NCBI GenBank assembly: GCA_045640985.1
Contig: JAZUFZ010000026.1
Span: forward strand, 1-64,000
DNA: 64,000 nucleotides
Origin: Colimorpha sp045640985
Lineage (GTDB): Bacteria > Bacteroidota > Bacteroidia > Bacteroidales > P3
Reading direction: 5' to 3'
A program made the translations under genes and the position numbers. Positions within the stretch are counted from its first letter, which is position 1; each line of letters opens with the position of its first letter. The notes beneath the pieces were generated by a model. The model searched no databases. It was not told the DNA's origin and saw nothing but the letters and a program-made list of their open reading frames with translations. Positions 54,335 to 62,214 of this stretch are shown in pieces.

Positions 54335-55065
54335 GCGTCCTGTTCTTTGGAAAGATAAGCCTCAACTCCTGCAATATCCTTCGGCGTATCCACACTCAAC
54401 GACTTGCAATGACAGTTGTAATAATAAATAGGGACATGATTCTCAATAAAACGGAAGGAATCATTCTCTTCAATCTTCTCTATTGGTCCACGAGGTGTCT
54501 GATGATAATACTCCAACGCCTTGCGGTTGAATGCGCCTACCCCAACAAATTTATGATATACATAATCCATATTGCCCTTGGGATAAGGAATTGGACTGCG
54601 GGATATGAAGAGACATCTGTTATCTGCCGCCGTAACAATCTTCAAATTCGTAGCATCTACAACCTCAACGGGATTACTGAAATCGGTCATCAGATTGCTT
54701 ACATATAGTTCTCCTTCCGCAATCTTCTGGGGTATGCATTGTATGATAGCCTCACGTTTCAGCAAAGGCTCATCGCCATTTACCATCACATACAAATCGG
54801 CCTCCACTCGGGTGGAAACTTCATATAAACGCTCTGTTGCTGTATCGTGACTGCTGGAAGTCATGATCACATCAGCACCGAAACGCTCTGCCTCAGCCTT
54901 AATTTTATCGCTATCTGTCGCAACCAGAACCTGATCAAACTCAGGAACTTCCTTACAATGTTGCCACACCCATTGAATCATAGGCTTTCCGCATATCAAA
55001 GCCAAAGGCTTCTCAAAAAATCTTGAACTGCCACCACGGGCAGGTATTACACATACTATTTTCAT
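54331..55065 (-). CDS. kdsB: 3-deoxy-manno-octulosonate cytidylyltransferase
   Basis: Activates Kdo to CMP-Kdo for lipid A-core assembly. 244 residues from ATG 55065: IPARGGSSRFFEKPLALICGKPMIQWV, VMVNGDEPLL and RSPIPYPKG are family blocks. The start is 1 base after the waaA stop. ATGA overlap with the downstream fused glycosyltransferase. Confidence 0.96.
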   Translation of the reverse strand: MKIVCVIPARGGSSRFFEKPLALICGKPMIQWVWQHCKEVPEFDQVLVATDSDKIKAEAERFGADVIMTSSSHDTATERLYEVSTRVEADLYVMVNGDEPLLKREAIIQCIPQKIAEGELYVSNLMTDFSNPVEVVDATNLKIVTAADNRCLFISRSPIPYPKGNMDYVYHKFVGVGAFNRKALEYYHQTPRGPIEKIEENDSFRFIENHVPIYYYNCHCKSLSVDTPKDIAGVEAYLSKEQDA

Positions 55066-55066
55066 T

Positions 55067-56320
55067 TTAATCAATTTTTATATCCTCCATAATACGGACA
55101 ACCACGGCATTCGTAGCTCCGCTGTTACGGAGTGTGTATTCTTGTGATATTTGCTTTATCTTAAACAACTCAGATTCACTTTGAAGCGTTTCATACCAAT
55201 GTTCCAAATCCTGCTCAGTTTCAACTTTGGTACCAATACCAAGTTCCATCATCTGTGATGGAGTTACCTTGCGCTCTATTCTCGGACCAAAAGCTACGGG
55301 CAGTCCATAAACGGTAGCCTCAATCACACTATGCAGATATGGTGTAAATCCACCACCCACGTATGCCCAAGTTCCATACCGGTAAAGTCGCGCCAAATCT
55401 CCTACATAATCTACAATCAACGACTGCACATCTTTCAAATCCGTATGTTCGGTACATTGAGTATAACATATTGAAGGATATTGAAGCCTTTTTTGAATCT
55501 TTTTTATCCAGTCAGCATCAGTCTCATGTGGCACAATCAGCAAACGAAGGTCTTTATAACGATTAGCCAAACCAGAAACCAACATCAAGTCATTCTCATC
55601 ACTCAGACTTCCCGCGACAAAAAGTCGTCCCTGCCGGGCAAATTGTGCCACTATACTGTTATGATATTCGCCTCGGGCAACCGCTATGGCATTATCGAAA
55701 AGCATATCTCCCATACTTTCACAACGAACATACCCTACGTCATTCAAAAGTCGCTGAGACTGTTCCGACAAAACAAATATCCTTGTATAACTTTTCAAAC
55801 TCTTTCGATACAGACCGCCATACCACTTAAAATGAGGTTCTTTACCAGTCATAAGTGCCCCCACAAGATAAGCAGGAATACCTTTTGCGCGTATAGATTC
55901 AAGATAATTGAGCCAATACTCACTTACCGAGAATATCACCATTACGGGATGTAGAATTTCCACCAGTTGCGAGGCATTGCGCTTTGTGTCAGGAGGCAAG
56001 AAACCGACATAATCTATATCAGCAAGACATTTATCCCGCAATGCGTTTACCCCTGTAGGAGAAAAAAAAGTCACGGCAATCTCACAGCCGATCTTTTTTT
56101 TCAGTTCCTTAAAAAGTGGACGCACCACTCCCAATTCTCCCAATGATGCACAATGCACCCATACTACAGGTTTTTCCTGTGATATGGGCTGCTGTTGCCA
56201 ATAATGTAGCGCACTTCCTGCACCTTTGAAATATTCTCCGGTCTTTCCACCCGACAATCTTTCCAAAGGCATACACAGGAAATCCCACAACCACATTACT
56301 ATATTATATAGCCACATCAT
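55067..56320 (-). CDS. waaA: 3-deoxy-D-manno-octulosonic acid transferase
   Basis: Transfers Kdo from CMP-Kdo to lipid IVA at the inner membrane. 417 residues with a membrane anchor helix at the N-terminus, VWVHCASLGELGVVRPLFKEL (the catalytic Glu lies in SLGE), TFFSPTGVNAL, and a C-terminal GT-B domain with YVGGGFTPYLHSVIEATVYGLP. ATG at 56320 preferred over TTG 56323. First gene of the LPS cluster, 46 bases after rluB. Confidence 0.95.
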   Translation of the reverse strand: MMWLYNIVMWLWDFLCMPLERLSGGKTGEYFKGAGSALHYWQQQPISQEKPVVWVHCASLGELGVVRPLFKELKKKIGCEIAVTFFSPTGVNALRDKCLADIDYVGFLPPDTKRNASQLVEILHPVMVIFSVSEYWLNYLESIRAKGIPAYLVGALMTGKEPHFKWYGGLYRKSLKSYTRIFVLSEQSQRLLNDVGYVRCESMGDMLFDNAIAVARGEYHNSIVAQFARQGRLFVAGSLSDENDLMLVSGLANRYKDLRLLIVPHETDADWIKKIQKRLQYPSICYTQCTEHTDLKDVQSLIVDYVGDLARLYRYGTWAYVGGGFTPYLHSVIEATVYGLPVAFGPRIERKVTPSQMMELGIGTKVETEQDLEHWYETLQSESELFKIKQISQEYTLRNSGATNAVVVRIMEDIKID

Positions 56321-56366
56321 CAAGGAACAGTATTATCCTGATAAACACATTAATAATCAAGAGGAC

Positions 56367-57413
56367 TTACACCATTTTAAGATAATTTACTTCCTGTGGG
56401 GTCAATTCGCGATACCGTCCCCTTGGAAGGTCTTTCTTAGTCAAACCAGCGAATACAACGCGGTCCAATTTATGCACATCATACCCCAGAGACTCAAATA
56501 TTCTTCTCACAATTCGGTTTCTACCCGAATGCAATTTCACGCCCACAACCCTCTTATCTCCAGAAGGACTTGCATATTGAACATCATCCACTTTAATCTC
56601 GCCATCCTCCAGTTCTATACCGTCAAGCATCTGCTTCATATCCTCTCGTGTCACAGGTTTATCCAGTTCCACATGATATATCTTATAGATATTGGCTGAA
56701 GGATGAGTAAGTTTCTTCGCCATTTCTCCGTCATTCGTAAACAAAAGCAGACCTGTTGTGTTTCTATCCAGTCGGCCCACTGGGTATATTCTTTCCTGAC
56801 AGGCCCCATCAATAAGCATCATAACGGTCTTACGTTCCTGCGGATCATCCGAAGTGGTTATGAACCCCTTGGGCTTATTCATCAGGAAATAGCGCTTCTG
56901 CTCGGACTTGAGGGTCTCACCTCCGTATGCCACCACATCACCTTTTTTTACTTGATATCCCATTTCCGTAACCACTACCCCATTCACCGTAACACTTCCT
57001 GCGGCTATCAGTTTATCAGCTTCACGCCTGCTGCATATACCTGCATTAGAAATATATTTATTCAGTCTTATGGTATCTGGATGCGAGGAAACCGGCTTTG
57101 GTGCTGATGGTTTCTCTACATTCTTGAAAGTTTTATTCCCTTTATTACGGTTTTCTCCTGCTCTTCTAAAATGTGGTTTTTCTTCACCGTCACGACGAAA
57201 TCTGGGAGCATTATCCTCATTTTTCTTATAACGGTGTGTTTCTCCGTCTTTTCGGAAAGCATGACGGGTAGGCTCGTCCTGGTTTTCATTACGGGAATAT
57301 CCATAATGCTTTTCACCATTATCATCACGTCTGATTCTTGGACGTTTATGGTTATTATCAAATTTCTTCTCTTTGTTATCGCTGTCTCTGCGATTGTCTC
57401 TGTCGTTGTACAT
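56367..57413 (-). CDS. Ribosomal large-subunit pseudouridine synthase, RluB/RsuA family, with charged N-terminal extension
   Basis: 348 residues from ATG 57413. The first 105 residues are low complexity and full of R, K, D, E, N and G, including repeated RRDGE/RKDGE-type pieces. Then an S4 RNA-binding domain (RLNKYISNAGICSRREADKLI) and the catalytic domain with YPVGRLDRNTTGLLLFTNDG, whose Asp is the nucleophile. The extension probably helps bind rRNA; such tails occur in other Bacteroidota members. RluB-type function is inferred. Confidence 0.92.
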   Translation of the reverse strand: MYNDRDNRRDSDNKEKKFDNNHKRPRIRRDDNGEKHYGYSRNENQDEPTRHAFRKDGETHRYKKNEDNAPRFRRDGEEKPHFRRAGENRNKGNKTFKNVEKPSAPKPVSSHPDTIRLNKYISNAGICSRREADKLIAAGSVTVNGVVVTEMGYQVKKGDVVAYGGETLKSEQKRYFLMNKPKGFITTSDDPQERKTVMMLIDGACQERIYPVGRLDRNTTGLLLFTNDGEMAKKLTHPSANIYKIYHVELDKPVTREDMKQMLDGIELEDGEIKVDDVQYASPSGDKRVVGVKLHSGRNRIVRRIFESLGYDVHKLDRVVFAGLTKKDLPRGRYRELTPQEVNYLKMV

Positions 57414-57420
57414 AAATTTA

Positions 57421-57843
57421 CTATTTACTTCTATAAACGTAAGGTCCTGAATTTTCAATTGCCTGGGTTTCCAAAACAGTATGAACTTCTTTTGCCATCA
57501 TCATGAAGATTTCCAGATTCATCTTCTTCAACCATGCCAAGGCATCAAAATCTTCTCTACATGCCAAAGCAAACTGATAATTAACTTCGGTAAGGTTGTT
57601 TTTCACCCAATCCCGGGCTGTTTCTACCCCATCTATGGCATCACTCATAGCCGCCAGCCACAGAAACCCGTTCTGGGCCAGCCATTTCATTGCATCCACG
57701 TCGGCTCTTATGGCATTACTGAATGCTGCAAGTTCGGGATAGCCTCCGGTTGCAAGCAACTTGAAGAAATCCTTCCGGCCGGCGATGCTCTGGGTGAGCG
57801 CCAGCAACAGTTTTATATCATATTGTTCCAGACCTCTGGCCAT
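57421..57843 (-). CDS. Small helical protein of unknown function
   Basis: 140 residues from ATG 57843, 4 bases after the pheT stop. Mostly predicted helix, with a repeated pattern of D-A-M/L-x-W-L (DAMKWLAQNG, DALAWLKKMN) and ETARDWVKNN. I do not recognise the family. A TTG start further upstream would overlap pheT. rluB starts 7 bases after its stop, so it lies in the same operon. Confidence 0.72.
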   Translation of the reverse strand: MARGLEQYDIKLLLALTQSIAGRKDFFKLLATGGYPELAAFSNAIRADVDAMKWLAQNGFLWLAAMSDAIDGVETARDWVKNNLTEVNYQFALACREDFDALAWLKKMNLEIFMMMAKEVHTVLETQAIENSGPYVYRSK

Positions 57844-57847
57844 AGTG

Positions 57848-60319
57848 TCATGAACGCACCTTAGCGCCCAGTTGATTTTCAAGATTCTTCTGCAACTTTG
57901 TCATAACCACCTCAATCTGTTTATCGTTCAAAGTTTTTTCTTTATCCTGAAGGGTAAAGCTTACTGCGTATGACTTCATTCCTTCTGCAACACCTTTACC
58001 TTCATAAACGTCAAACAGACTCACATTCTTCAGCAGCTTTCGTTCGGTCTGGAATGCGACATTCTCTATTTCACCGAAAGTAACCTTCTTATCCACCAAC
58101 AAAGCCAGGTCTCGTCTTACCTCAGGGAATTTTGCAATCTCGGTATAGGTCATTTCTTTTTCCGGGACATTTTTCAGCATAAGATCCCAGTTGAAATCCG
58201 CATAATATACATCCTGTTTGCAATCCATCATCTTCAAGGTATCCTTGTTCAGACGGCCCATGCTTACCAGCTGTTTCTTGCTATCCTTGAACACGAGTGC
58301 CAGACCTTCAGCATAATAATGCTCACTTGCAGGAACTGATTGTAGTTTTCCAGTATTGATTCTCAATCGGCGAAGGATATTGTTCACATGCTGCTTCAGC
58401 CAGAAGAAATCTGCATCCTGTTGAGGCATCATCCAACTTTCGTTAGACATCTTTCCTGTCATCAGCATAGAAAGGTGCTGGGTTTCGGTATAGCGTTTTG
58501 TTACGCTTTCACTCTCAGCATTCTCTGGATTGCAGACGTAGGTTCTTCCGAATTCATACATCTTCTGGTCTTGGATCTTATAGTTAAGGTTGCGCACCAC
58601 ACATTCCATACCGCTGTACAGCAGTGTCTGCCTCATCACATTCAGTTCCTTGCTCAAAGGATTTAATATCACTACATTGTTCTTTGAGTCAAAATCCGCA
58701 TTATTCTCATAATACAGACTCTTGGTCAAAGAGTTGTTCATAATTTCGCTGAATCCGTTGTACGTCAGATAATCGCTGACTGCGTTCTGGAGTCTTCTGG
58801 GATTAGGTTTCTTGCTATAGCTCAAACAACTACTGATTCGTTCATCAAATGTAATGTTATTATAGCCATAAATTCGCATGATTTCCTCCACAACGTCACA
58901 TTCTCTGTAAACATCCACCTTGCAGGTTGGAATTCTCAGAGTCATACCTTCTGATGTTTCTTTTTCTATCTCGATATCAAGACTCTTCAAAGAAGTTCTC
59001 ACGGCATCCAAAGGTATTTCTTTCCCAATAAGATCAAACACTCGCTGGAAATTGATTTCCACCGTGGCACGTTCAATCTCTTTAGGATAGATATCCACGA
59101 TTTCACTACTGATGCTGGCTCCGGTAAGTTCTTTTATCAGCAAGGCTGCACGCTTCAATGCCCAAAGGGTTATATTAGGGTCGCAACCGCGCTCATATCT
59201 GAAACTTGCATCGGTTTTCAAGCCATGGCGCTTGCTGGTTTTTCTGATGCTTACAGGATTAAAGTAGGCACTTTCCAGAAATACCGATGTCGTTTCCATT
59301 GTAACACCACTCTTCTCACCGCCAAAGACACCGGCAATACACATACCCTCTTTCTCGTTGCATATCATTAAATCACGACTGTCCAACTTGCGCTCCACTC
59401 CATCGAGCGTTACAAATCTGGTATCCTGTGGCAGACGTTTCACAATAACCTTGCCACCTTCGATTCTATCTGCATCAAAAGCGTGCATTGGCTGACCGAC
59501 TTCCATCAATACGAAGTTGGTAACATCAACCACATTGTTAATCGGTCTGATACCTACGGTTCTCAGTTTATTCTGCAACCACTCTGGAGATTCACCTACT
59601 TTCACATTGGTAAGGGTAACTCCGCTGTATCTTGGGCATAACTCTGGTTCTTCTACGCTTACTTCTATCTTTCGGGCATTGTCGTCCTGCTTGTAGGACT
59701 CAACCGAAGGCCACTTTATATGCAGGTTCTTACCTTCACGGGTATTCAAAACTGCCACAATATCTCTTGCAACTCCGATATGACTGGTGGCATCGCTTCT
59801 GTTGGCGGTAATGGCAACTTCCAAGGTGTAGTCCTCTTCAACATGGAAATATTCCTTGGCTGGCATTCCCACAGGAGCATCCTCCGGCAATACCATGATG
59901 CCGTCATGACTGGTTCCCAGTTGCAACTCATCAGCAGCACAGAGCATACCTTCACTTACAGCACCTCTCAGTTTTCCTTTCTTTATCTCATAATATTCAT
60001 CCTCACCGGTGTAGATTCTGGTACCGATCTGGGCACATACAACTTTCTGCCCTGCTGCCACATTAGGAGCTCCGCATACGATATCCAGCAGTCTGTCACC
60101 ACCGACATCTACCTTCGTGATATGTAAGTGGTCGCTGTCTGGATGAGGTTCACAGCTCATCACCTGAGCTACGACCACATGTTCCAGACCACCTTTGATG
60201 GTTTCCACCTTATCCACACCTTCAATCTCAAGGCCGCTGAAGGTTAATAAATCATCCAATTCTTCCGGCGTAAGGTCTGTATCGACATAATCCTTCAGCC
60301 ATTTATATGATGCTTTCAT
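57848..60319 (-). CDS. pheT: Phenylalanyl-tRNA synthetase beta subunit
   Basis: 823 residues with the usual order: N-terminal domain, tRNA-binding OB domain (about 40-150, with HPDSDHLHITKVDVGG), B3/B4 editing domain, B5 domain, catalytic-like core and C-terminal ferredoxin-like anticodon-binding domain (FPEVRRDLALLVDKKVTFGEI). Charges tRNA-Phe together with PheS, which is not in this window. It lies 23 bases downstream of glnS. Confidence 0.97.
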   Translation of the reverse strand: MKASYKWLKDYVDTDLTPEELDDLLTFSGLEIEGVDKVETIKGGLEHVVVAQVMSCEPHPDSDHLHITKVDVGGDRLLDIVCGAPNVAAGQKVVCAQIGTRIYTGEDEYYEIKKGKLRGAVSEGMLCAADELQLGTSHDGIMVLPEDAPVGMPAKEYFHVEEDYTLEVAITANRSDATSHIGVARDIVAVLNTREGKNLHIKWPSVESYKQDDNARKIEVSVEEPELCPRYSGVTLTNVKVGESPEWLQNKLRTVGIRPINNVVDVTNFVLMEVGQPMHAFDADRIEGGKVIVKRLPQDTRFVTLDGVERKLDSRDLMICNEKEGMCIAGVFGGEKSGVTMETTSVFLESAYFNPVSIRKTSKRHGLKTDASFRYERGCDPNITLWALKRAALLIKELTGASISSEIVDIYPKEIERATVEINFQRVFDLIGKEIPLDAVRTSLKSLDIEIEKETSEGMTLRIPTCKVDVYRECDVVEEIMRIYGYNNITFDERISSCLSYSKKPNPRRLQNAVSDYLTYNGFSEIMNNSLTKSLYYENNADFDSKNNVVILNPLSKELNVMRQTLLYSGMECVVRNLNYKIQDQKMYEFGRTYVCNPENAESESVTKRYTETQHLSMLMTGKMSNESWMMPQQDADFFWLKQHVNNILRRLRINTGKLQSVPASEHYYAEGLALVFKDSKKQLVSMGRLNKDTLKMMDCKQDVYYADFNWDLMLKNVPEKEMTYTEIAKFPEVRRDLALLVDKKVTFGEIENVAFQTERKLLKNVSLFDVYEGKGVAEGMKSYAVSFTLQDKEKTLNDKQIEVVMTKLQKNLENQLGAKVRS

Positions 60320-60342
60320 CTTTGTTCGTTTTCGTTAGTATA

Positions 60343-62052
60343 TCAGTTTTTCTTAAAAGAATCTTTCAATGTACAGCTGCGGTTGAATACCAGATGGTCT
60401 TTGGTGCTGTCCTTGTCGGTGCAGAAGTAGCCGAGACGTTCAAACTGGAATCTTTCAGGTTCCCAGATTCCACGTTCGTTCTTTTTGCCGCTGGCTTCGC
60501 CCAACGCGGGTTCCAGTTTACAGTTCTGCAGTACTTTCAGGGAATCAGGATTCAGGTTATCGAGGAACGTCTTGCCTTCCGGTGCTTCGTCTGGAGCTTC
60601 GGTTGCAAACAGGCGGTCAAACATTCTCACCTCTGCATCTACCGCATGAGCAGCACTTACCCAATGAATGGTACCTTTTACCTTTCTACCGTCGGGGGCA
60701 TCACCGCCACGGGTAGCCGGATCGTATGTACAGTGGATACAGGTAATGTTGCCCTCTGCGTCCTTTTCTACGCTCTGGGCGGTTACGAAATAAGCATATC
60801 TCAATCGAACTTCCTGTCCGATTGCCATACGGAAATATTTCTTGGGGGCCACTTCCATGAAATCCTCTCTTTCGATGTACAATTCTCTTCCGAATGGAAC
60901 CTCACGACTGCCATCTTCCGGGTTTTCCGGGTTGTTGATTGCAGAAAGCGTCTCGGTCTTGCCTTCCGGATAATTGTCTATCACAACCTTTACCGGATCC
61001 AGTACTGCCATACGACGCAATGCGCGTTTGTTCAGATCCTCACGCAGACTGAACTCCAACAGGGAGTAGTCTATAATGTTGTCGCGTTTTGCCACACCGA
61101 TACGTTCACAGAAATTGCGGATACTTTCCGGGGTATAGCCTCTGCGACGGAATCCGCATATTGTCGGCATTCGTGGGTCATCCCATCCGTTCACATAGCC
61201 TTCTTTTACCAGCTGCAGGAGTTTGCGCTTGCTCATCACAGTATAGTTGATATTCAGACGGGCAAACTCATACTGATGACTTGGATAGATTCCCAGCTGC
61301 TCAATAAACCACTCATACAGCGGACGGTGGATATCAAATTCCAGCGTACAGATGGAGTGGGTGATATTTTCCAGCGAGTCGCTCTGGCCGTGGGCATAGT
61401 CATACATCGGGTAAATGCACCATTTATCTCCGGTACGATGGTGGTGTGCGTGGAGAATACGATACATTATCGGGTCACGGAACTGCATATTCGGGTGTGC
61501 CATGTCGATTTTTGCTCTCAGGACTTTCTCGCCGTCCGCAAACTCACCGTTCTTCATACGCTCAAACAAATCCAGATTTTCTTCCACCGAACGGTCTCTG
61601 TAAGGGCTGTTCTTGCCCGGCGTAGTCACGGTTCCACGACCTTCACGGATTTGTTCCAGAGTCTGGTCATCAACGTATGCCAGTCCTTTGCAAATCAATT
61701 CCTGAGCCCACACATACAGCTGATCGAAGTAATCGCTGGCATAATGAACACTGCACCAGTCAAATCCTAACCAGTGAATATCTTCCTGAATAGCATCCAC
61801 ATATTCGGTGTCTTCCTTTACAGGATTGGTATCATCGAAACGCAGGTTAGTTTTTCCGCCATATTTCTTTGCCAGACCGAAGTTCAGACAGATACTTTTT
61901 GCGTGTCCTATATGGAGGTATCCGTTCGGTTCCGGGGGGAAGCGGGTCAATATACTTTTGTACTTTCCTTCATTGAGTCCCTGCTCAATAATTTCTTCCA
62001 GAAAATTCAGTGGTTGCTTCTCAGCAACTGGGGTTGCATTTACTTCTTCCAT
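60343..62052 (-). CDS. glnS: Glutaminyl-tRNA synthetase
   Basis: 569 residues from ATG 62052. HIGH-type motif PPEPNGYLHIGHAKSI near residues 40-55 and the KMSKS-type VMSKRKLLQLV. The anticodon-binding C-terminal half is complete (RALRRMAVLDPVKVV). Charges tRNA-Gln directly. An earlier TTG/GTG start would read through the promoter and is rejected. Full promoter upstream. Confidence 0.97.
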   Translation of the reverse strand: MEEVNATPVAEKQPLNFLEEIIEQGLNEGKYKSILTRFPPEPNGYLHIGHAKSICLNFGLAKKYGGKTNLRFDDTNPVKEDTEYVDAIQEDIHWLGFDWCSVHYASDYFDQLYVWAQELICKGLAYVDDQTLEQIREGRGTVTTPGKNSPYRDRSVEENLDLFERMKNGEFADGEKVLRAKIDMAHPNMQFRDPIMYRILHAHHHRTGDKWCIYPMYDYAHGQSDSLENITHSICTLEFDIHRPLYEWFIEQLGIYPSHQYEFARLNINYTVMSKRKLLQLVKEGYVNGWDDPRMPTICGFRRRGYTPESIRNFCERIGVAKRDNIIDYSLLEFSLREDLNKRALRRMAVLDPVKVVIDNYPEGKTETLSAINNPENPEDGSREVPFGRELYIEREDFMEVAPKKYFRMAIGQEVRLRYAYFVTAQSVEKDAEGNITCIHCTYDPATRGGDAPDGRKVKGTIHWVSAAHAVDAEVRMFDRLFATEAPDEAPEGKTFLDNLNPDSLKVLQNCKLEPALGEASGKKNERGIWEPERFQFERLGYFCTDKDSTKDHLVFNRSCTLKDSFKKN

Positions 62053-62151
62053 TATTTTATATAAATTCTTTATTTCTCTATAGTCATATTTCACCGCCAA
62101 AAACAACATTGACAACGACTTGCCTTTCCATTGCTTTCGATAATGAACCTA

Positions 62152-62183
62152 CAAAGATACAATTATTTTTGAATATACACAAA
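62152..62183 (-). promoter_or_regulatory. Bacteroidota promoter of glnS
   Basis: Minus strand TTTG (62183-62180), 20-base spacer, TATCTTTG (62159-62152), about 100 bases before the ATG. Probably drives glnS and pheT, and perhaps the genes beyond. Confidence 0.75.
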
Positions 62184-62214
62184 AAATAATGAGAATTCTT
62201 GCAATTTTCAAAAA

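Noticed and set aside
60307..61770. 487-codon plus-strand ORF over glnS
   Set aside because: Lies wholly antisense to the conserved glnS frame, with no recognisable domain; codon mirror effect.
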